This document shows, in pieces, positions 1 through 7,048 of a DNA stretch of 13,439 bases (within the stretch, counting starts at the first letter, position 1; every line of letters starts with the position of its first letter). Where the stretch lies: assembly GCA_030431355.1 (NCBI GenBank), contig JAUIJG010000113.1, forward strand, positions 1 through 13,439. Direction: 5' to 3'. The position numbers and the translations under genes are program-made. The notes under the pieces are model-generated. The model was not told the DNA's origin, searched no databases, and saw only the letters and a list, made by a program, of their open reading frames with translations. This stretch comes from a bacterium. GTDB lineage: Bacteria; Cyanobacteriota; Vampirovibrionia; Obscuribacterales; Obscuribacteraceae.

Positions 1-86
1 CGATAGAAGCCGCTTTTAGAACCTACAGTGCTTACAGAATCGAGTTCGAAGAGTCCAGGGAATATTTAGACCGAGTCAAGCGGTGA
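1..86 (+). CDS. 3' end of an unidentified gene (partial)
   Basis: An open frame enters from the left edge (first full codon at base 3) and ends at TGA 84-86. The visible 27-residue tail is charged and helix-like, ending in EYLDRVKR. No domain can be recognised from so short a piece. The frame looks coding because it has mixed charged and aromatic residues and is followed by clear intergenic sequence. It lies upstream of the repeat array and the permease operon on the same strand, but 210 bases separate it from the next gene, so co-transcription is uncertain. Confidence 0.45.
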   Translation, partial: IEAAFRTYSAYRIEFEESREYLDRVKR

Positions 87-119
87 GCCTCTCAAATTCT
101 CTTCGAATTCTGCTCACCT

Positions 120-224
120 TCTATTCAGGTTCTATTCGGGTTCTATTCTGGATCGGGCTATATCCGGTCTGTATCCAGTCTATGTCCAGGTAGCGTCCAA
201 CTGGTGTCCATGCTCTATTCACTG
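120..224. repeat. array of nine degenerate 11-bp direct repeats
   Basis: Nine units of 11 bp follow the pattern T-N-T-R-T-Y-C-A-G-G-T. Three copies begin at 120, 131 and 142. After a 6-bp insertion (153-158), six more begin at 159, 170, 181, 192, 203 and 214. The central TRTYC block is the best kept. First-half units read TCTATTC and later ones drift to TRTCC. Copies differ by scattered substitutions, so this is not a fresh slippage product. The 11-bp period keeps every unit on nearly the same face of the helix, and the array stops 11 bases before a TTGACA hexamer. Head-to-tail 11-bp repeats next to a -35 element are the known layout of OmpR/PhoB-family binding sites. Assigning this array to such a regulator is inference. 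Confidence 0.7.
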
Positions 225-235
225 TCCCGACCGGC

Positions 236-296
236 TTGACAGCTGAGGGTCATTAGGTTGATCATTACCTTTTGATTTATATAAATAAGGCCCTAG
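236..296 (+). promoter_or_regulatory. candidate promoter and leader of the permease operon
   Basis: A perfect TTGACA lies at 236-241, but at 17-19 bp spacing only poor -10 matches follow (TGATCA at 259 or ATCATT at 261). This could fit an activator-dependent promoter served by the 11-bp array just upstream. A second pair, TTGATC 258-263 and TATAAA 280-285 (16-bp spacer), would start RNA only about 5 bases before the ATG and cut off the ribosome site, so it is less likely. Small repeats lie between the hexamers: TCATTA at 250 and 262, and AGGT 255-258 inverted with ACCT 267-270. The ribosome site AAGG (287-290) sits 6 bases before the ATG at 297. Confidence 0.35.
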
Positions 297-1745
297 ATGA
301 CCTTTTTGATTCCAGCTCTCATCATCATCGTTTTTTTAGTAATGGCTGCTCTGATGTATACCAGAAGAGTATCGGCATTACTTGCCCTTCCTGTGATGGC
401 ACTTTTGATCGCCGTGATCGGAGGAATTCCGGCCGCGGATATTCTCAATGAAGTGATCGGCAAAGGGTCGATGAAGTTGCATAACGCCTACACCACCACT
501 ATGTTCGGTGCGGTTTTGGCAGAACTTATGAATCGCCAGGGAATCGCCAGGGCTCTGGTGAGATGGGTGGCTGAGTTTGCCGGCGACAATCCCTATGTAC
601 TGGCTATGATTTTAACTCTGGTCACGGCCCTGCTCTTCTCTACCCTTGGTGGTCTCGGGGCTGTGATAATGGTAGGCACCATCGTTCTTCCGGTTATGCT
701 TTCCCTGGGAGTCTCGAATACCACCGCAGGAGCGTTGTATCTGTTTGGTATTAGTCTGGGCGGGATGTTTAACCTTGCCAACTGGGCGCTCTACATCGAT
801 GTTCTAGGGGTAGAGAAAGAGAAGATTATCGCTTTTGTCATTCCTTTTTCATGTTTGATAGCCACCGTGGTTCTTCTGTTTCTTGCCCTGGAGTTGAAGA
901 ACTGGAAGAATTCAATCTACCTTGTCCTGGGCTCTCTCTTCTCTATCGGTGCGGCTTTTCTGTTTTGTGGTTTTGGTGGAATCGGCGGTGTCAACCAGGG
1001 AGCTGATGCGCTGGCAAAAACGAGTACTTCCGTCGCAGTTTCTGGAAACCCACTTTTGGAGGTCTCTTTCCAGGCTGTTCTTGTTTTAACGCTTGTACTT
1101 TCAATTCTAGCAGTCATGCGCCACAGAAAAGGTAATGATAATTTGCCTGGCATGGCTCTGATTACGCCTCTGGTGCCATTGATTCTGGTTCTGGGCTTCG
1201 GGTGGGAAATAATTGCCGCCTTTGTCTTTGCCATTATATATGGTGTGCTAACCACCTGGAGTCGCACTTCGGTGAATGAGATTACCAGGTCGATAATTGA
1301 CGGTATCACCACAGTGATTCCGGCCGTGTTTCTGATGATCGGCATAGGGATGCTAATAAACGCGGTCAGTAACGAGTCCATCGCCGGTTCAATCAGACCG
1401 TTGATTGCCACGGTGGTTCCTACTTCGCCGCTGCCTTATGTTATCGTCTTCACTATACTGGCTCCTCTGGCTCTCTACCGGGGACCGCTCAGTCTCTGGG
1501 GAATGGGCAGTGGACTGGTAAAACTGATACAAAACAGCACCGCTCTGGGCGGTCAGGCGATCATGGGTATGCTTATGTCGGTGGGGCAGGTCCAGGGAAT
1601 TTGCGATCCTACAAATACGCACAATATCTGGATTGCCACCTACCTGGGCACTGATACCCACGCCCTTTTGAAGAAGACCATCGCCTTCGCCTGGCTGGCG
1701 GTGATTGGTGGTCTTATTCTCGCCTGTCTACTAGGATATGTTTAG
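297..1745 (+). CDS. multi-pass permease, ion-transporter-superfamily type, in the HyuA operon
   Basis: This 482-residue protein is almost entirely hydrophobic, with about 11-12 predicted membrane spans. Examples are residues 3-20, 26-44, 100-130, 175-200, 207-228, 288-320, 336-358 and 460-481. There is no signal peptide beyond the first span. Glycine-rich re-entrant-looking stretches (around residues 108-125, LLFSTLGGLG) and a conserved-looking polar segment near the C-terminus (residues ~438-447, CDPTNTHNIW) resemble the repeated hairpin architecture of organic-anion:cation symporters such as the CitMHS, GntP and DctM groups. I cannot assign the exact family. The start is ATG 297 with AAGG 6 bases upstream. 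The stop overlaps the start of the HyuA-like gene, so the two are probably translated together. Transport of that enzyme's substrate across the inner membrane is the likely role. The substrate is not deducible. Confidence 0.75.
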   Translation: MTFLIPALIIIVFLVMAALMYTRRVSALLALPVMALLIAVIGGIPAADILNEVIGKGSMKLHNAYTTTMFGAVLAELMNRQGIARALVRWVAEFAGDNPYVLAMILTLVTALLFSTLGGLGAVIMVGTIVLPVMLSLGVSNTTAGALYLFGISLGGMFNLANWALYIDVLGVEKEKIIAFVIPFSCLIATVVLLFLALELKNWKNSIYLVLGSLFSIGAAFLFCGFGGIGGVNQGADALAKTSTSVAVSGNPLLEVSFQAVLVLTLVLSILAVMRHRKGNDNLPGMALITPLVPLILVLGFGWEIIAAFVFAIIYGVLTTWSRTSVNEITRSIIDGITTVIPAVFLMIGIGMLINAVSNESIAGSIRPLIATVVPTSPLPYVIVFTILAPLALYRGPLSLWGMGSGLVKLIQNSTALGGQAIMGMLMSVGQVQGICDPTNTHNIWIATYLGTDTHALLKKTIAFAWLAVIGGLILACLLGYV

Positions 1746-3936
1746 TATGGCTTCCTCTTCCACGAATTCGGTTAGAATCGGTATCGACGTTGGCGGTACT
1801 TTTACCCATGCGGTGGCCATTGATACTGCCACCATGCAGCTCCTAGAGTCGGTCAAGGTGCCCACCAGCCACCGGGCGAAAGAAGGGGTTGCCGCCGGTA
1901 TCATCGAATCTCTCAAAATACTTCTTGCCAGGGCGGCGATTGAGCCTGATCAGGTAGGCTTCATCGCCCATAGTACCACCCAGGCCACCAATGCACTTCT
2001 GGAAGGTGACGTGGCTCCGGTGGGCATCGTCTGTCTGGGTGAAGGGATTGACGGTATCATCTCCAGGCAGGTATCTGATTTGAAGCAGATCGAGCTTGCT
2101 CCAGGTAAACACCTCAAGACGTATCATCGCTATTTAGATGTTAAAAGTGGAGTTGACGAAAGCCGCCTGGATTCAATATTCAAGGAGTTGGCCGAGGTTG
2201 GAGCTGGAGCATTTGCCGTCACCCAGGCATTTTCGGTGGACGATGTCGAAGCAGAGAAGAGAGCTGTTCACCGGGCTCGGGAACTGGGCTATTTTGCCAC
2301 GGCAGGCCATGAAGTATCCCAATTGTATGGCTTCAAAGTGCGTACCAGAACTGCAGTGATCAACGCCTCCATGCTACCCAAGATGATTGAAAGCGCCGAC
2401 ATGACCGAGAGTAGTGTCAGGGAAGCAGGCATTAAAGCACCGGTTATGATCATGCGCTCGGATGGTGGCGTGATGGATATTGAGTCGATGCGCAAGCGTC
2501 CGATTCTAACAATGCTCTCCGGACCGGCCGCAGGAGTTGCTGCCGCCATGATGTTTTTGCACATCTCGGACGGCATATTCCTTGAAGTTGGTGGTACCAG
2601 CACTGATATCTCCGCCATCGCCAACGGACGAGCAAAAATTCGAACGGCCGAAGTGGGTGGACATCGGATCTATATGAAAACTCTTGATGTGAGGACCGAA
2701 GGTGTTGCGGGTGGCTCTCTACCCAGGGTTAAAGGATCCGAGATTATTGAGGTTGGTCCCAGAAGCGCCCACATTGCAAACCTGTCCTACGCATCCTTTG
2801 AAAAGAGTATCGCAGACAGCAAAGAGGGCGATATTGAATTAGTGCCGGTGAGCCCACTTCCCGGTGACCCGGAAGACTATGTCTCGTTCAAGGTTTCGGA
2901 CGGGGGAGATAACCCGGTGAATTTTGCCCTCACCCCAACCTGCGCATCCAATTTACTGGATTATGTTCCTGATGGGGATTGCGCCATTGGCGTTCAAGAG
3001 AGCATAGAAAAGGCATTCGGCGCTCTCTCTTCCAGGACAGGAAAGCCGAGCAAAGAGCTTGCTGAGAAAATTCTCGATCTAAGCGCCTATAAGTGTATTC
3101 CGGTGGTGGAGGCTCTGATAAAGGATCATAACCTTGATCGAGAGATGGTCACTCTTGTTGGTGGCGGTGGTGGTGCCGCAGCAATAGTTCCCCATGTGGC
3201 CCGGCGCATGAATATGTCTTTCAGTCTTGCGCAAAATGCCGATGTGATCTCCGCCATCGGAGTAGCCATGGCGCTTATTCGTGAATGCGTGGAACGTCAA
3301 ATCATAAATCCCAGCAACGATGATATCCTCCGGGTGCGGCAAGAGGCCCATGCGGCGGTGGAAGCGATGGGCGCTGACCCGGCTACCATAGAGGTGCAGG
3401 TTGAGGTGGATGCCAGGGCAAATGTGGTGAGGGCGACGGCTTTCGGCGCCACCGCTTCCACCGAAAACGATGGTGCTGTTCGCAAAGAGGAAATGAATGC
3501 GGAGGAGCGAGTTAAACTTGTAGCCGACTCAATGCGGGTTAGTGAGGCGGATGTCGGTCTTGGATTTGATGGAAAGTTTTTTCAAGTCTATAAAGCTGAG
3601 CGTATTGAGAAGGTCTTGCTTGGCTTGATGAACCATAAGCTCAACAGTCTGCGGGTCCTGGATAGATCCGGGTCGATCCGCCTTCAGTTCAAGAACGCAG
3701 CCTGGCAATCGGTTCTAGCCGCGGAGACGATCGGCTCCCTGGAAAAACTGCTGGAAGAGAACGCTGACTGGGGTGATGCGGGCAAAGTAATTCCGGATAC
3801 AATGATTTTGGCCGGACCTAAGATCCTGGACTTCTCCGGACTGCCGAACATCTCTTCTGTTCTTACCCTGGTGCGGGCGGAAATGGAGCTGGTGCCCGGG
3901 GATACTGAAGTGGTTATCCTCTTGAATTTGTCTTGA
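1738..3936 (+). CDS. hydantoinase/oxoprolinase (HyuA-like) family protein, without a B subunit
   Basis: This 732-residue protein has the domain order of the HyuA/oxoprolinase N-terminal and main domains. It shows an actin/Hsp70-fold phosphate-binding motif DVGGTFT (17-23), a HSTTQATNALLEG segment, LSGPAAG (260-266), GGTSTDIS (285-292) and a late glycine cluster (475-479). Family members use ATP to open hydantoin, 5-oxoproline or related substrates, normally with a HyuB partner. No HyuB lies next to it here. Two signature positions differ: the usual Asp after GGTFT is His24, and the segment after GGSL (~321-324) lacks the usual PGPACYGRGG. The gene overlaps the permease stop by 8 bases if ATG 1738 is used. 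ATG 1747 (Met4) has AGGA at 1733-1736 ten bases upstream and is the better-supported start. The stop overlaps the next gene's start. The family call is firm; substrate and activity are unknown. Confidence 0.85.
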   Translation: MFSMASSSTNSVRIGIDVGGTFTHAVAIDTATMQLLESVKVPTSHRAKEGVAAGIIESLKILLARAAIEPDQVGFIAHSTTQATNALLEGDVAPVGIVCLGEGIDGIISRQVSDLKQIELAPGKHLKTYHRYLDVKSGVDESRLDSIFKELAEVGAGAFAVTQAFSVDDVEAEKRAVHRARELGYFATAGHEVSQLYGFKVRTRTAVINASMLPKMIESADMTESSVREAGIKAPVMIMRSDGGVMDIESMRKRPILTMLSGPAAGVAAAMMFLHISDGIFLEVGGTSTDISAIANGRAKIRTAEVGGHRIYMKTLDVRTEGVAGGSLPRVKGSEIIEVGPRSAHIANLSYASFEKSIADSKEGDIELVPVSPLPGDPEDYVSFKVSDGGDNPVNFALTPTCASNLLDYVPDGDCAIGVQESIEKAFGALSSRTGKPSKELAEKILDLSAYKCIPVVEALIKDHNLDREMVTLVGGGGGAAAIVPHVARRMNMSFSLAQNADVISAIGVAMALIRECVERQIINPSNDDILRVRQEAHAAVEAMGADPATIEVQVEVDARANVVRATAFGATASTENDGAVRKEEMNAEERVKLVADSMRVSEADVGLGFDGKFFQVYKAERIEKVLLGLMNHKLNSLRVLDRSGSIRLQFKNAAWQSVLAAETIGSLEKLLEENADWGDAGKVIPDTMILAGPKILDFSGLPNISSVLTLVRAEMELVPGDTEVVILLNLS

Positions 3937-4337
3937 GCGCAGCTGTTTTGAAGGAACTTCCCGAAGAGTTAGAAAAAGAGTTTTTGAGAGGTATTCGGCA
4001 GTTTAACGACCGACAGTTTTTTGATTGCCATGAAACCCTGGAAGATGTCTGGAGGGCTTATCTTGAACCGGACAGGGAATTCATCCAGGGAATCATTCAA
4101 ATTGCCGTGGCCTACTATCACCTTCTTCGTGGTAATTGCGAAGGGACAAGAAAACTTTTTGAAAGAGGCCTTCCCAGGGTGAAAAAATATGGACGTTTTT
4201 ATTTTTGCCTGGATATGGAAAATTTTGTTGCGAAAGTCGAAAAAGATTATTCCCGCTTTGAAAATGAAGCTTCGCCGGTGAGGGAGCAGTTTCTTATTCC
4301 GATAATCGAAATTATAGGTCCGAGAAGTGATTGTTGA
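3933..4337 (+). CDS. DUF309 domain protein
   Basis: The 134-residue soluble protein is predicted to be all helical. The core FNDRQFFDCHETLEDVWRAY (residues ~24-43) followed by EFIQGIIQIAVAYYHLLRGN matches the DUF309 signature, a (F/Y)(F/Y)xxHExxExxW motif plus a QGxIQxAxAxxH-like helix. The biochemical role of this family is not established; His and Glu in the motif suggest ligand or metal binding, which is inference. Translation appears to start at TTG 3933, overlapping the HyuA stop as TTGA. There is no strong ribosome site, so it probably depends on reinitiation by ribosomes finishing HyuA. TTG 3948 is an alternative start. Its position as third gene of the permease-HyuA operon links it to the same pathway. 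Confidence 0.8.
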   Translation: MSAAVLKELPEELEKEFLRGIRQFNDRQFFDCHETLEDVWRAYLEPDREFIQGIIQIAVAYYHLLRGNCEGTRKLFERGLPRVKKYGRFYFCLDMENFVAKVEKDYSRFENEASPVREQFLIPIIEIIGPRSDC

Positions 4338-4479
4338 TAGGTGATCAAGGGGATATTATCACTATTAGATCTTTCAGATTTTAGGGCATACGGTAAATCT
4401 GGGAGGTTGTAAGAAGATGGTTTCTTCTTAACCATAACTTCCAGGCTTTATTGCTTCTCAGCATATGTAAGGATCATCC
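4338..4479 (+). other. intergenic region with stem-loop 4405-4433
   Basis: The region between DUF309 and the response regulator holds an imperfect stem-loop. GGTT (4405-4408) and AAGAAGA (4411-4417) pair with TCTTCTT (4423-4429) and AACC (4430-4433), with a 2-base bulge and a 5-base loop. No T-run follows on either strand, so it is not a standard intrinsic terminator. It could end the upstream operon by another route or act in the leader of the response regulator. A weaker hairpin (GTGAT 4341-4345 with ATCAC 4358-4362) sits just after the DUF309 stop. I see no convincing promoter hexamers for the next gene. Confidence 0.4.
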
Positions 4480-5391
4480 GTGAAGACCGGTCAAAAAATC
4501 TTAGTAGTAGATGACGAACAGGCCAATACAATTCTCCTGAGCGAAGTTCTTCGGGAATCAGGCTATGCGGTGGATTCTGCCAATGACGGCTTCAAAGCCA
4601 TCGCCGCCTGCAAGGTGCGCACTCCCGATGTCATTATCCTGGATTTGAATATGCCTCTCATGGGCGGAATGGCTGTTTTCCAGCGCCTGAAGAAAGAAGA
4701 GAAGACCCAGGACATCCCGATAATTTTCCTGGCGGCTCGGGAAGACGTACTGCCCAAGACCGACAAGATTGAGTCGGAGGACATCATTTACAAACCGATC
4801 AAGAGTGAAGAACTCCTGGCTCGGGTCAAGAGTATTTTGAGAGAGAAGTCGCTGCGTGATGAGCTGAAGCGCAAGGAAGCTCAGATCAAAGAGTTGTCTT
4901 TGACCGATCAGCTCACGGAGCTTAAGAGCTCTCGCTATCTAGGCGAGTTTCTCGGACTGGGTATCAGGCAGGCGAGGCGTTATGGAGTCCCTCTAAGCAT
5001 TGTCGTCATGGAGATCGACAATGTAAAAGATCTGCTTAAAAAACATGGTCAGAAAAAGTGTGATTCAATCGTTACGCAAATTGCTGTAATTGTTGGTCGC
5101 CAGATGCGGGATTCCGACATAGTGGTGCGTTCCGGACCTTTTGAGTTTACAGTAGCTTTGACAGTTACTCCCAAAGAAGGTGCCATAGAAGTAGCCGAAC
5201 GCCTGAGAACAAGCCTTTTAGAGAGTACTTTTACCGCCGAAGACGAAATTGTAAACATGACCGCATCGGTGGGAATCTGTCAATTCGCGCCCCATATGGA
5301 TGATGAAGGCAAGATTCTCATATCCCATGCCCGGGCCGCGGTGGAGCAAGCCCATAAAGAAGGCGGCAATCGTAGCTTGATGGCCGAGTGA
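4480..5391 (+). CDS. response regulator: receiver domain plus degenerate GGDEF domain
   Basis: The 303-residue cytoplasmic protein has a receiver domain (residues ~6-120) with the acidic pair D11/D12, phospho-acceptor D55 in ILDLNMP and conserved K105 in YKP. The usual Thr/Ser switch residue is Ala85, which may weaken phosphorylation signalling. A charged linker helix (121-139) joins a GGDEF-fold domain (140-303) that begins LTDQLTELKSSR and ends with the ASVGI strand. The catalytic GGDEF reads GPFEF (219-223), so c-di-GMP synthesis is unlikely. The allosteric RxxD is intact as R210-D-S-D213, five residues before GPFEF, the normal I-site spacing. Start is GTG 4480 with AAGGA (4469-4473) 6 bases upstream. 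It is preceded by its own intergenic region and followed by tRNA-Pro. It is most likely a c-di-GMP- or phosphorylation-responsive output protein without enzymatic activity. Confidence 0.85.
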   Translation: MKTGQKILVVDDEQANTILLSEVLRESGYAVDSANDGFKAIAACKVRTPDVIILDLNMPLMGGMAVFQRLKKEEKTQDIPIIFLAAREDVLPKTDKIESEDIIYKPIKSEELLARVKSILREKSLRDELKRKEAQIKELSLTDQLTELKSSRYLGEFLGLGIRQARRYGVPLSIVVMEIDNVKDLLKKHGQKKCDSIVTQIAVIVGRQMRDSDIVVRSGPFEFTVALTVTPKEGAIEVAERLRTSLLESTFTAEDEIVNMTASVGICQFAPHMDDEGKILISHARAAVEQAHKEGGNRSLMAE

Positions 5392-5405
5392 ATATAAGCA
5401 AGTCG

Positions 5406-5414
5406 TGTTAAAAT
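5406..5414 (+). promoter_or_regulatory. extended -10 promoter for tRNA-Pro
   Basis: TGT followed by TAAAAT (5409-5414) matches an extended -10 element, five of six bases against TATAAT. Transcription would start about 6 bases before the tRNA. No good -35 hexamer is present at normal spacing (5386-5391 reads GAGTGA), which is tolerated by extended -10 promoters. Confidence 0.45.
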
Positions 5415-5426
5415 TAGGAGTTCTGT

Positions 5427-5500
5427 CGGGGCGTAGCGCAGCTTGGTAGCGCGTCCGTTTCGGGTGCGGAAGGCCGGAGGTTCAAATCCTCTCGCCCCGA
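5427..5500 (+). tRNA. tRNA-Pro, anticodon CGG
   Basis: A full cloverleaf can be drawn. The acceptor stem is CGGGGCG (5427-5433) with CGCCCCG (5493-5499), discriminator A5500. The D stem is GCGC (5436-5439) with GCGC (5449-5452). The anticodon stem is TCCGT (5454-5458) with GCGGA (5466-5470), and the loop TTCGGGT (5459-5465) gives anticodon CGG at 5461-5463. The T stem is GGAGG (5476-5480) with CCTCT (5488-5492) and loop TTCAAAT. G37 after the anticodon is as expected for proline tRNAs. It decodes CCG. The 3' CCA is not encoded; TATTTTT follows directly. Confidence 0.95.
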
Positions 5501-5533
5501 TATTTTTACCCATTCCGTTTTTAGCCATTTGAA

Positions 5534-6172
5534 ATGTTCGCGTTTTTGAAAGGTACCGTTCATTCCAAAGATGTCACCGGAGGTCCGGTAGATCGTCTTG
5601 TCCTGGATGTATCCGGTGTCGGATTCGAAATTTGGATGGCTTCCAGAACCCTTCTTGCCATAGGTGAAGTTGGCGAAGAGGTCATGGTGCATACTTCTCT
5701 TGCTGTTAGAGAGAACGATATGACGGTTTTCGGATTCGCCGCCCTGGAAGAACGAAAAATGTTTCAGCTTCTTCAGACTGTAAGCGGTGTCGGACCCAGA
5801 TTGGCCCTGGCCATAGTCGGAACTTTCTCTGTCCGTCAATTTGCCGAAGGGGTTAAGGCTGAAGACAAAAAGCTAATCTCCCAGGCGCCGGGTGTGGGCC
5901 AGAAAGTAGCCCAGCGAATCGTTCTGGAGCTGAAGTCCAAGGTAGATGATTTACTGGCATCGGAAGGCGGTGTCGTATCAGAAGAAGGCGCATCCGGGGT
6001 AAGCGGCAACACCCACGCAGAGGTGAGGGATATTCTTGAAGGTCTCGGTTATACGGTAACGGAGATAAATATGGCAATAAAAGAAGCCCAGGCTCAATCC
6101 GACCATAAAGAAGATATAGAAGAATTAGTGCGTAGCTGTCTTAAAATTCTCGGCTCCGTATCGGTGAAGTAG
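5534..6172 (+). CDS. ruvA: Holliday junction branch migration protein RuvA
   Basis: RuvA binds four-way DNA junctions as a tetramer and loads the RuvB motor for branch migration in recombination and repair. The 212-residue protein (E. coli has about 203) has the N-terminal OB-fold domain (residues 1-65, starting MFAFLKGTV). Two helix-hairpin-helix motifs follow: VSGVG (83-87) and PGVGQKVAQRIVLELK (119-134). A flexible linker (140-160) leads to the C-terminal RuvB-binding domain (161-207, EVRDILEGLGYTVTEI). The acidic-pin region reads VREND (58-62), with E60 kept. The ATG at 5534 is fixed by alignment with the family N-terminus, yet no Shine-Dalgarno sequence precedes it. The gene begins 33 bases after tRNA-Pro and may be read from the same transcript. 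RuvB and RuvC are not in the window. Confidence 0.95.
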   Translation: MFAFLKGTVHSKDVTGGPVDRLVLDVSGVGFEIWMASRTLLAIGEVGEEVMVHTSLAVRENDMTVFGFAALEERKMFQLLQTVSGVGPRLALAIVGTFSVRQFAEGVKAEDKKLISQAPGVGQKVAQRIVLELKSKVDDLLASEGGVVSEEGASGVSGNTHAEVRDILEGLGYTVTEINMAIKEAQAQSDHKEDIEELVRSCLKILGSVSVK

Positions 6173-6175
6173 TTA

Positions 6176-7048
6176 ATGCCTTCTTCAAATTTGCCGGAAG
6201 TGAGCCCTTTAGACAGGCTTCGCCGGCTGTTCTCAGGTCTCTTTCTCGGTGCTCTTCTGGCTTCCGTATTGGTTTTGGTGCCCATGGCCGGCGTGCGTAA
6301 GGGCTTGAGCCATCTTCTTCTGAACTGGCAGGAGACTGCTCTTCTGGCAAGCAGTCTTTTATCGGGAGCAATCGCCGGTTTTCTTGTGGTGCGAAGAAGA
6401 ATTTTGTTGAGCGATAATCTTCATGCCTCCACAGTCAGAATCGATGTGCTGGAAGATGCTCAACCAGACTCTTCCATCTCCGGGAGTCCTGATTCCGGCT
6501 CAGATTCGAGCCTGGTTATTAAAGGCAGGCGGTTGCGATTTTCATTCACCGGACGCACAAAACTGCTGTGCCTTTTTGTCTATCTTCTTCTCTACAATAA
6601 TCTATGTGTTTTATGCCTGAGCATGAAGCTGGGCATTTTTGATTTTGCCGGAGTGAACAGCTTTTTTCGCAGTGCCGGTCTCTGTCTTGTTCTGACCGGA
6701 CTCTATGTGATTCTTAAGACACTGAAGAGTGCAAGAACAATCCCTTATCTGGCCGAGTCGGACTACTACCTGGCCGCGGTCGGAACCGAAGTGGATGCTC
6801 TGCCTGATTCGAATCCGGTTTCACAAACGGGCGAGGCTGATTCTTCGGCAAAAAGACAGAATATTATTCACTCTGGTCAGGGTCATATTCCCGAACTGCA
6901 AAGGGGCTTTTTGAGAAAGCATCCTCTTTGCTTCGGCTGGCTTTTATTCATGACCGGATTGCCTCTTATCTTTCATGCCTGGTTTCCATTGCTTGCCTTA
7001 CCCGGGGTCTATATAGTATTGAACTGGTTTTTCTCCCGGGATAAATAG
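6176..7048 (+). CDS. hypothetical membrane protein downstream of ruvA
   Basis: This 290-residue protein has about five to six predicted membrane segments: 18-39, 53-70, 127-150, 163-180 and a long hydrophobic stretch 251-283. They are separated by a Ser/Asp-rich soluble loop (~90-115) and a polar loop (~185-240). The C-terminal stretch RGFLRKHPLCFGWLLF (243-258) followed by hydrophobic residues resembles the RHPxYxGxLL motif of isoprenylcysteine/phospholipid methyltransferases (ICMT/PEMT/NnrU group). The rest of that signature is not clear, so function stays open. The ATG is 3 bases after the ruvA stop, with GAAG overlapping the ruvA end as a possible ribosome site, so translation is probably coupled to ruvA. 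Several internal out-of-frame ORFs are shadows. Confidence 0.7.
   Translation: MPSSNLPEVSPLDRLRRLFSGLFLGALLASVLVLVPMAGVRKGLSHLLLNWQETALLASSLLSGAIAGFLVVRRRILLSDNLHASTVRIDVLEDAQPDSSISGSPDSGSDSSLVIKGRRLRFSFTGRTKLLCLFVYLLLYNNLCVLCLSMKLGIFDFAGVNSFFRSAGLCLVLTGLYVILKTLKSARTIPYLAESDYYLAAVGTEVDALPDSNPVSQTGEADSSAKRQNIIHSGQGHIPELQRGFLRKHPLCFGWLLFMTGLPLIFHAWFPLLALPGVYIVLNWFFSRDK

Noticed and set aside
120..224. CRISPR-like array
   Set aside because: The 11-bp units are contiguous, degenerate and without spacers, so they cannot be CRISPR repeats.
917..1411. Minus-strand open frame inside the permease gene
   Set aside because: It is antisense to a clear membrane protein gene, and its composition is that of a reverse-strand shadow.
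5427..5533. Possible integration site of a mobile element at the tRNA 3' end
   Set aside because: No second copy of the tRNA 3' end, integrase or mobile gene is present in the window.
5280..5839. Minus-strand frames covering tRNA-Pro
   Set aside because: These are the common spurious proteins made by translating across a tRNA gene; the tRNA and the plus-strand genes explain the region.
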